Shown one piece after another: positions 56,058 through 64,000 of a stretch of DNA of 64,000 nucleotides (its first letter is position 1; every line of letters begins with the position of its first letter). Both the position numbers and the translations under genes were made by a program. The stretch comes from Chamaelirium japonicum. Taxonomy: Eukaryota; Streptophyta; Magnoliopsida; Liliales; Melanthiaceae. Under the pieces are notes generated by a model. That model saw only the letters and a list, made by a program, of their open reading frames with translations. It had not been told where the DNA came from and searched no databases. Location of the stretch: positions 33,846,704-33,910,703 of the forward strand of contig OX393554.1 of assembly GCA_947650365.1 (NCBI GenBank), in the 5' to 3' direction.

Positions 56058-58810
56058 CGTGGTGGCTAGGAGCTTTTAGAAATAGGAAGGGCACTAGAAG
56101 TTCGTCGGGAGATGCACTCAAACCCCACTCCCTAATTTGCCTACGTGGCAATTAGGTGCTCCTAGAATTAGGAATGGCACTATGTATCCGTTGGGAGATG
56201 CTCTTAAACTCCACTCCCTACTGTGCATATGTGGCGGCAATAAGCTCCTAGAAACAGGGAGGACACTAAGAATTTATTGGGAGATGCTCTCAAAACCCCA
56301 CTACCAACTTTTCCTAAGTGGCTCTTTACTTTGCTTATATGGCGGCTAGAAGCTCCAAGAAATATGGAGGATATTAGGAGTCCATTGAGAGATGTTCTTA
56401 AACCCCACTTCCTACTTTGCCAATGTAGCGGTTAGGAGCTATTAGAAATAGGGAGGGTACAAGAAATTCATTGGAAAATGCTCTCAATCTCCACTCCCTA
56501 CTTTGCCCATGTGGTGGCTGAGAGCTTCTAGAAATAGAATGGGCACTATGAGCCTGTTGGGTGATTCTCTCAAACCCAGCTTTTTTACTTTGCCTATGTG
56601 GCGGCTAGGAGCTAGCTTCTAGAAATAGGGAGGGTACTAGGAGTCTAATGGAAGATACGCTTAAACCATACTCCCTACTTTGCCAATATGGTGGATAGTT
56701 AATTGTACCTAGAAATAGGAAGGCTATTAGAAGTCCGTCGGGAGATGCACTCAAACCTCGCTTTCCACTTTACCTATGTAATAGCTAGGAGATCCTAGAA
56801 ATAGGGAGGGCACTAGGAATCCGTCTGAAGGTACTCTTAAACCCCGCTCCCCACTTTACTTATGTGACGGTTAGGAGCTCCTAGAAATTAGAAGGGCAAT
56901 AGGTGTACGTCGGGAGATCAAACCCTACTCCCTATTTTGCTTATATGACGTCTAAGATGTCCTAGAAATAGGGAGGGCACTAGGAGTTCGTCGGGAGATG
57001 GTATCAAACCCTGCGTTCAACTTTGCCAATATGGCGGCTAGGAACTTCTAGAAATAGGAAGGGCATTTAGCGTCTGTCGAAAGATACTCTCAAACCCCAC
57101 TCCCTACTTTGCCTATGTGGCGGCTATGAGCTCCTAGAAATAGGAAGGACACTAGGAGTCCGTTGGGATATGCTTTCAAATCACATTACCTACTTTGCCA
57201 ATATAGTGGCTATAAGCTCCTAGAAATAAGGAGGGCACTAGGAGTTTGTCGGTAGATAAATCGATGCTCTTAAAATCCACTCCCTACTTTGATTATGTGG
57301 CGGCTAGGAGAACCTAGAAATAAATAGGGCGCTAGTAGTCTGTCAAAAGATGCTCTAAAACCCCCTCTCTACTTTTTGCCTTTTGTGACAACTAGGAGCT
57401 CCTAGAAACAGGAAGGGTATTAGGAGTCCATAGGGAGATGCTCTCAAACCTCACTATCTACTTTACCTTTGTGGCGACTAGGAGTTCTTAGAAATAGAAA
57501 GGGCACTGGGAGTCCGTCAGGAGATGCTCTCAAACCTCGCTCTCTACTTTGCTTATGTGGCAGCTAACAACTTCTAGAAATAAAACGATCACTAGAAGTC
57601 TGTTGGGAGATACTTTTAAACTCCACTTCCTACTTTGCCTATGTGGTGGACTCCTAGAAATAAGTAGGGCACTAAGAGTTCGTCAGAAGAAGCTCTCAAA
57701 CCCCACTTCCTATTTTGTCTACATGGTAGCTTGGAACTTTTAGAAATAGGAAGGGCACTAGGATTCCATCGAGATAATCTCAAACCCCACTCCCTACTTT
57801 TGCATATATGGCAGCTAGAAGTTCCTAGAAATAGGGACTACACTAGGAGTCTATCGGAAAATGCTCTCAAACTCTGCTTTCTACTTTTTCTATGTAGCTG
57901 CTAGGAGCTCTTGGAAATAAGAAAGGCAATAGGAGTCTGTCGAGATATGCTCTCAAACTCCACTGCCTACTTTGCATATGTGGCAACTAGGAGCTCATAA
58001 TAATAGGGATGGCAATAGGAGTCCGTCGGGAGATGCTCTATCCTTACTTTGCCTATGTGGTGGCTAGGAACTCCTAGAAATATAGAGCGTATTAGAAGTC
58101 CGTCATGAGATACTTTCAAACTCCACTCACTACTTTGAATATATCGCGGCTAGGAGCTCCTAGAAATATGGAGTGCACTATGAGTCTTTTGGTAGATGCT
58201 TTCAAACCCTACTCCCTACTTTGCTTATGTGGTGGCAAGAAGCTCCATGAAATAGGGAGTGCACTTGGAGTCCTGGATATACTCTCAAACACGACTACCT
58301 ACTTTGCCTATGTGGTGACTAGAAGCTCCTAGAAATAGGGAAGGCACTAGGAGTCCATCGGGATATGCTCTCAAACCTCACTTCCTGTTTTGCCTATGTG
58401 GTGCCTAGGAACTCCCAGAAATAGCAAGGGCACTAGGAGTTCGTTGAGATATGCTCTCAAATCCCACTCCTTACTTTGCCTATGTGTTACCTCTTAGAAA
58501 TTGGGAGGGCACTAGGTGTCTGTCGGGAGACGCTCTCAAACCCACTCCCTAGTTTGCCTATATGGCGGCTAGTAGCTCCTAGATTAAGGAGGTCACTAGG
58601 AGTCCATCGGGAGATACTCTTAAACCCCACTTCCTGGCCTACTTTCTTATGTGCTGGCTAGGAACTCCTAGAAATAGGGAGGGCACTAGGAGTCCGTTGG
58701 TTGATGCTCTTAAACCCCACTCTCAACTTTGCTTATGTGGCGGCTAGAAGCTCCTAGAAATAGGGATGGCACTGGGAGTCCGGTGAAAAATGCTCTCAAA
58801 CCCCACTCCC
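56058..58810. repeat. ~86-bp tandem repeat array, right part
   Basis: About 30 more copies of the same unit continue after the solo LTR. The array stops abruptly at ACCCCACTCCCTCCCATAG. Before the insertion the whole array would have had roughly 55 units. Confidence 0.9.
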
Positions 58811-58979
58811 TCCCATAGTATCTGTCCACAGACTGAAGTGGACTACCATGTCGCTAAGGCTCTTTGTTCTATAAGTAGAACACGTATAAACATACGTACC
58901 ATAAAGCAGTTCTAACTATACTATCAATCTTTTTATTAATCAGCCAAAGTTTTACAAGCTCTAGACTATATCATACTCA

Positions 58980-59123
58980 ACAAGGATGTTAATGGAGAGA
59001 AGAGAAAATGAGAGATTAATGGAGAGGAAGTGTGAGGGAGTAATGAAGGGAGAAGGAGACAATGGGGGAGTAATGGTGGGAGAGAGGGGTGAGGTAGCAT
59101 GGTGTGAGTGGGAGTAGGGGACC

Positions 59124-59189
<66 letters not shown>

Positions 59190-59770
59190 ATGAAGGAGGG
59201 TTAGGGTTTCAATGGAGAAAGAGAATGGAAGGGAAGAAGGTGCATAGGTAGAAAAGGAGGGTTGCTTGGTGGGGTGACGAGGAGGGAAGGGCTGGCTATT
59301 CCAGGTGGAGGAAGAAAGATGGAGATGGTCGAAGATATGCAAGTGGATTTTGCATGGGGTGGTGGAGGTATAGCCGGAGATGGGAAAGGAGAGGAGGGGA
59401 GGAGGAAAAGGAACGAAAGTAGAGGAGGTGACCGGATGTGGGGACGAAGGAGAGGAGGGGAGGTTTATGTGGGTCGTGTGCAGTCGGAGGTGGGGAAGAA
59501 GAGGAAGGAAGGAGGGGTGGTGGTCGTGATAGGAGGTGAGGAGGGTTGCAGGTGAGTTCCGGGATTGGAGATGATGAAAGAAGAGAAGGTGGGGAGGAGG
59601 TGCTTGGTTTGGTCAGTAGAAATCGTGGTCAGAAAGGAAGAAGGGAGGAGGAATAGAACCGAGGGAGGTTGGTGCTACAAGCTTGGCGGGGCTCATTGGA
59701 GAGGAAGAAGACGAAGAGGAGGAGGATGAGGTGGGTGCAAGGGAAGAAGAGGAAGAGGAGGGGTGGGTAT
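58980..59770 (+). repeat. purine-rich tract with (GA)n
   Basis: Nearly 800 bp in which the plus strand is overwhelmingly A and G (GGAGAGG, AAGGAGG, GGGGAGG words), including a 56-bp pure GA run at 59126-59181. Open frames rich in Gly, Arg and Glu are compositional. Confidence 0.85.
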
Positions 59771-60169
59771 GGGGGTCTCCTCTAGATTCCTACCCTCCCC
59801 TAGTTATGTCATAACGGGGCTACATCCTTCCCATGTTATAGTAGATATAGCAACTACGATTGTATCCCAGCAGTTAACACCGTTGTTTCCCTCCTCCCAG
59901 GCGGTCGCGGGATTGAATCTCGATCTTGTCTTACGCTGTGGGGCCTATAAACAAAGTGGTGCACTTGTAGGCAGAAAACAGGCTAGGTCTTCGATGAGGA
60001 AAAAAAAAAAACTTTGCACTCCTATAGTTGACAGGCTTCAAATCGTGGACTCCTTATTGACGTGGCTCCCAAGTAATGTACTTTTTGGTAAATAAAAAAT
60101 AGGGAGACTTAGCCTTAAGTCCTTTTAGCAGATGGTATACTAGTTGAAGGACATACCATGTTTCAATAT

Positions 60170-60830
60170 TGCACCAAGTCCCTCCCGAACATTGTGTGTT
60201 ACTACAAGTCCCTCGTCCTTATTTACCCCCTCACGTGTTCCAGAAAAAGTATCCATTTGCTGGTTGAAACTGTGCATGTAGTGGCTATAGTGATTTCACT
60301 ATAGCCGCTACAGTGATTTCACTATAGATGCTATAGTGAAATCATTGTAGCAAGAGTATCAATTCGATTTGGTAAGAGTATCAATTTAGCAAATTGTCTA
60401 TTGCTACAGTGATTTTACTGTAGCTGTTACAGTGATTTCATTGTAGCCGCTACAGTGATACTCTTTCTGAAGATGAACAAATATTCTTGCTACAGTGAAA
60501 TCACTGTAGCAACCACAACATGTATAGTGTCACCCAGTGAATAGATACTCTTGTTGATGACAAATGAATACTCTTTCCGGAGGCGAATGTATACTCTTGC
60601 TATAGTATTTTTGCTGTAGTAGCTACAGTGAAATCACTGTAGTTATCGCTACACGTATAGTGTTAATCGGCGAATGGATACTCATGCTAAAGACGAATGG
60701 ATATTCTTACTGGAAACAAATGGATACTCTTGCTAGAGGGTTAGTTTTGTAATTTGAAGGATAAAAAAAGTCAACATTTACTGTTAAGGACTTGCTGTAC
60801 AAATGTGTCATTCGGGAGGGACTTTAGCTA
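60170..60830. repeat. hairpin-rich element, third copy
   Basis: Outer inverted pair AAGTCCCTCCCGAA (60175) and TTCGGGAGGGACTT (about 60810). Inside, at least six small hairpins with arms like GGCTATAGTGA/TCACTATAGCC and GCTACAGTGA/TCACTGTAGC, separated by AAGAGTATCAATT words. Confidence 0.7.
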
Positions 60831-61201
60831 ATATCCTAATAACTTGTATCTTTTAACTTAAATAAAGATGTCTAGAGGGATTTAGAACTAATTAACCCTA
60901 AAATATAGAAATATATACTTCTATTTTATTTTTTAAAGAAATCATGGCCGTCTGTCCCTCCATCATCTAACTCCCAATTCCGACCATCCCCACGCGAAAT
61001 ATTTGAAAGTTTGTCCAAACCCATCCCTACCACCTGACAAATCTTCAGATCTCATCAGGAGACTTTTGTTTCTCCTATTCCCTTGATCCCTTTACCCTTG
61101 CAGGTTTTGTCCGAAGATCCCCAGCCGCCGCCGTCCGTGGGACTCCGAGGGCGAGGAGCGCCGCCCCAGAATCGCCGTCTCCACGCGGATCGCGCTCGTT
61201 G

Positions 61202-61261
61202 ATGGACGCCATTAGGAAGCAGGCCACCAAGTTCAGGGAGCAGGTCGCCAAGCAGCAGCAG
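61202..61261 (+). CDS. SH3P-type SH3-domain protein, first coding exon only (partial)
   Basis: The exon encodes 20 residues beginning MDAIRKQATKFREQVAKQ, which matches the conserved N-terminus of plant SH3P2-like proteins (BAR-like N-terminus plus C-terminal SH3 domain, acting in clathrin-linked trafficking and autophagosome formation). It ends CAGCAGCAG|GTGCTC, a proper donor, at the expected first intron position. A 17-C run follows within the intron. No second exon (expected to start AVLKQFG-like) is seen before 64000, so the rest lies beyond the window. With only 20 residues the call rests on a short match. Confidence 0.6.
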
Positions 61262-63070
61262 GTGCTCCAAACCCCCCCCCCCCCCCCCGCGTCCATTCCG
61301 TTCTATCTTCATCGTTCAGGACTTTCTTTGTTTCCTCTTGCCCAAATCTCTGCATCGATCCGTTCTCCAAATCCCTAATGCTCCTGCTTCTTGTTGCTTG
61401 TATCTTGCTGCGATCTAATCTCGTGCTAGATTGGGTGTTTGTAGATTTGCTTATTAGAGGAGGAATTTCAAGTAGAAAGATTCTTCAATCTCATTCATGG
61501 GTCCAACCCTCTTGAATCGATGCCCATTGTGTCAATCCATCTGGTATCGAAAAATGTTCTAGGGTTTTATAGCCGCCCTTCTTTTATTTCCTTGTAATGA
61601 TCATTTCATTTGGTCATGCAAACTGTTAATGTGAAGGAAATGGTGGGTTGGAGAAATATTCAGTGATTCGGACGTTGCACACCAGCCGTGTATCCCCCAC
61701 ACCCAATGCACTATTAATCGGTGGTGATGACATTGGTTTAAACAGGAACTTTTAATATTGCATTGGGTGTGGGGGATGTGCGGCTGATGTGGTACGTCCG
61801 AGCTACTGAATATTTTTTTTCGCTGGGTTGGGACCTTTATAATTGGAGCCCCTAAGACATGGCTGCCATTTTGCGTGATTTGAGAACCTAACTGAATAGA
61901 ACAAATGAACAATATGTATTTCACACTTCAAGAAAAAAAATGTTTATGATATTGAAAGACACCGTAATATAGGAGGTAAAATAGAAAATCCTTATGAAAT
62001 TATGGGTTTAAGTGTTTAAGGTTCTTGGTTGTGGGAAATCTCAAACTATGGAGGATAGTCCAAGTGTTTATAGATGTTCGTCATTACTCATTAGTACAAG
62101 CCTTAAAAAAATCCCGAAGAACGTTGACAAACAATTAAATCAACCTTTATTGTTTACTTTATACTCCTCAAGAGATCATTAAAATATGAAAAATACTAAA
62201 AGTCGCTGATATTAATATCTAATGCAAACAACATTCTCCCTTTAATTGACCAATTGGGTTTCTTGAAAATGTAGCAATGGGCGTTAATTTTTGTGAATGC
62301 CTGTATGACTATTAATCATCTTGAACAAGTTGGCTCAGTAATAGGAGAAAACCTTATATATTTCTGTCTTATAAGTTATAGTTGAAATACTTGTGAATAA
62401 TTGCACATTTTATGTTGGGTTATCATGAATTCACATGTTAGGTTTGTGTTGGAGCCACTCATAAAGTAGAAGAATTTTCAGATTTTTGCTGATGAGTGAC
62501 TGATTCAAGGTGGGGGGCTATAATCTTGTGTGTTATACTATTAGAGACATGGATATGAGTCTTTCTTTTGGATGCGCTCTTTTGGACGAAAATGGGGGTA
62601 GAAATGGATCCACCTACTGACTTCATTTCCATTTCCATTGCTCTTTCCGTTTTAAGTCGGTGAAAATGAATCCACCTACGGACTTCATTTGCTCTCAACC
62701 AGCCTACTTCATTTCCTCTCAAATTTGGATGAAAACTTCATTTCCCTAAGCCAGGTGGAAATGAACCGATAAAATAGATTTCCTTCCTCTCTATTACTCA
62801 CTTAATTTTCTTCCTTTCAAAAGAACAGAGAGTAGAAATGAATAAGTGAAACAACTTTTCCTCACTTAATTTCTTTCTTATCAAAAGAACAAGTGAGAGA
62901 AAATGAAGTCAATGACATATAAGTTAGTGGAAATCATTTCTGTTTCTGTAAGTGAGTGGAAATGAAAAGAACTCAACCTTAGTATTAAATGGCTTTGGAT
63001 CTTAAAGGGGAATTTGGTTGCATGAAACTGAGTCCGAAAGTGGTCAAAGTGACAAAGTAGGTCACTTCCA
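61262..63070 (+). other. first intron of the SH3P-type gene
   Basis: Starts with the GT donor at 61262. No further exon was recognised. It contains the C17 run (61272-61288) and a stem-loop MITE. From 62570 to 62960 short phrases such as GGAAATGAA(T/A) and CACTTAATTTTCTTCC recur irregularly. Confidence 0.5.
61654..61815. mobile_element. stem-loop MITE (~160 bp) in the SH3P intron
   Basis: Arms of about 60 bp are inverted. The left carries AAATATTCAGTGATTCGGACG-like sequence and CACACCCAATGCA, and the right carries TGCATTGGGTGTG and CGTCCGAGCTACTGAATATTT-like sequence. Non-coding. Confidence 0.75.
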
Positions 63071-63071
63071 G

Positions 63072-63671
63072 TGTAGTTAAGGCGTCATGGCTGTGCCTAG
63101 ACGATAAATAAATAAATAAATATAAATAGGATATATATAAAACTAAGTTGTTGTTTTACAGTTTTACTCCAAGTATATTTCTATATTCTAGATAAAAAAA
63201 TGATCCAACTATTAATTCTTATGATGCAGATATTGTGGCGAGCTTTAAAAAGAACAATGTTAATGCTTTAAATAGAAACATATCAACAACTATTACATAA
63301 TGCAACAAATAAGAATAATATTATCACACATCATCACGAGCACCGCACACTTCCTCTGGCCTGATGCTGTCGGTCGTCGGCCTTGGCGCTGCCGAGAAAC
63401 ACGACCGCCTCAAACCCTAGACGAAGGGGTATTGGGGGAGGGCGTATCGTATCGGGAGAGGGGGAGGTAAAACATCGGTACATACCCCCCGATCCCCTCC
63501 GTGTTAACTTAAAACATAGTTGGGTCCAAAACTCGACTTGACCCGACTGTGATCCACATTTTGTATCGGGGCGCCTAGGCAGCTCCCATATGTATTCCAC
63601 CTAGGCGTCTGGGCGCCTTCCTAGTTGGCTACCTTAGATGCACCATCCGCCTATGGTGTCGCCTAGGCGCC
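63072..63671. repeat. CCTAGGCG-rich hAT-like element, ends unclear
   Basis: AT-rich middle flanked by GC-rich sides with CGCCTAGGC words, like the interior of the MITE at 2991-3410. The open frames on the minus strand near 63334-63600 have no domain. Terminal repeats are not clearly paired. Confidence 0.4.
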
Positions 63672-64000
63672 AGTAGGGGTGTGCATCGGTTCGAAACCGA
63701 CCTAATTAGGCAAAACCCAAAACGATCCAACCTAGGTCGGTTTTGAGAATTTGCAATCCGATCCAAACTGATTGAGACTGGAATCCAATCCAATCCAATC
63801 CAATTAAAGTCGGTTTGGATTGGATTGGATGGTCGGTTTGGACTTTGGCCCATATACTTACTAGTTTTTTATTTATTTATTTGGATATAGTTTCAACTTT
63901 AAAATGATTATTTCAAAAATTATAAAATGATACTACATTACTTACCAAAATACCAAGTTATCAACAACAATACCATTATGTCCACAATATTCATATCCAT
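63672..64000. repeat. start of another hAT-like MITE, cut by the window edge
   Basis: Begins TAGGGGTGTGCATCGGTTCG, a common hAT-like MITE terminus, followed by GGTTTGGATTGGATTGG-type words. The other end is not visible. Confidence 0.4.

Noticed and set aside
51511-58810. CRISPR array
   Set aside because: The regular ~86-bp period has no constant repeat/unique spacer pattern, the whole unit is diverged, and this is a eukaryotic nuclear sequence.
59262-59555. Gly/Arg-rich 97-aa open frame
   Set aside because: It lies in the purine-rich tract. Its amino-acid bias follows from composition and there is no splice or domain evidence.
61055-61312. Gly-rich open frames opposite the SH3P-type first exon
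   Set aside because: Antisense shadows of the GC-rich leader and the C17 run. The plus strand has the conserved N-terminus and a proper donor.

Overview
This window is nuclear DNA of a flowering plant. Its genes have introns and the rest is dense in plant transposons. The B-class MADS gene carries the seven-exon structure and C-terminal motifs of an APETALA3/DEFICIENS orthologue. Its sequence, the GC-rich first exons and the TE mix suggest a non-grass monocot, but the species cannot be fixed from the sequence alone. I see no bacterial features, no rRNA or tRNA genes and no CRISPR array.

Four host genes are supported. (1) 12184-13830, minus: a PTI1-like / At3g15890-type receptor-like cytoplasmic kinase, four exons, 363 aa. 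(2) 28291-37316, plus: the AP3/DEF-type MADS-box gene, seven exons, 224 aa, with a 5.9 kb intron 4 full of transposon debris. (3) 48252-49260, minus: a double B-box (BBX group IV) zinc-finger regulator, two exons, 291 aa. (4) From 61202, plus: only the first coding exon of an SH3P-type SH3-domain protein, which continues past the right edge. They are unrelated single-copy genes in separate pathways (signalling, floral organ identity, light signalling, membrane trafficking), not a functional cluster.

The rest is mobile or repetitive. 1-12 kb: a decayed hAT transposase gene carrying a hAT MITE with intact 8-bp target duplication, a LINE remnant, two adjacent Helitrons and a Tourist-like MITE. 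14.6-22.5 kb: a very young 7.28-kb Ty1/copia element with an intact 1343-aa polyprotein and nearly identical 1132-bp LTRs. It sits inside the terminal inverted repeat of an hAT-like MITE, and both sets of target duplications are readable. 22.5-28 kb: foldback elements, a 160-bp tandem duplication and a degraded copia gag. 37.3-46.2 kb: hairpin-rich repeats, LINE and copia fragments, a copia LTR-LTR junction and two gypsy-type LTRs. 51.5-58.8 kb: a tandem array of a diverged ~86-bp unit, split by a probable 2.4-kb solo LTR that itself contains a MITE. 59-61 kb: a purine-rich tract and another hairpin-rich element.

The most unusual observations concern gene structure. AP3 intron 2 has a GC 5' splice site, and its 3' end (branch/acceptor segment plus CT microsatellite) is present four times. 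The kinase gene has a tandem duplication of an exon end in which the copied 5' splice site has lost its GT. In both AP3 and BBX, long (CT)n tracts fill short introns on the sense strand.
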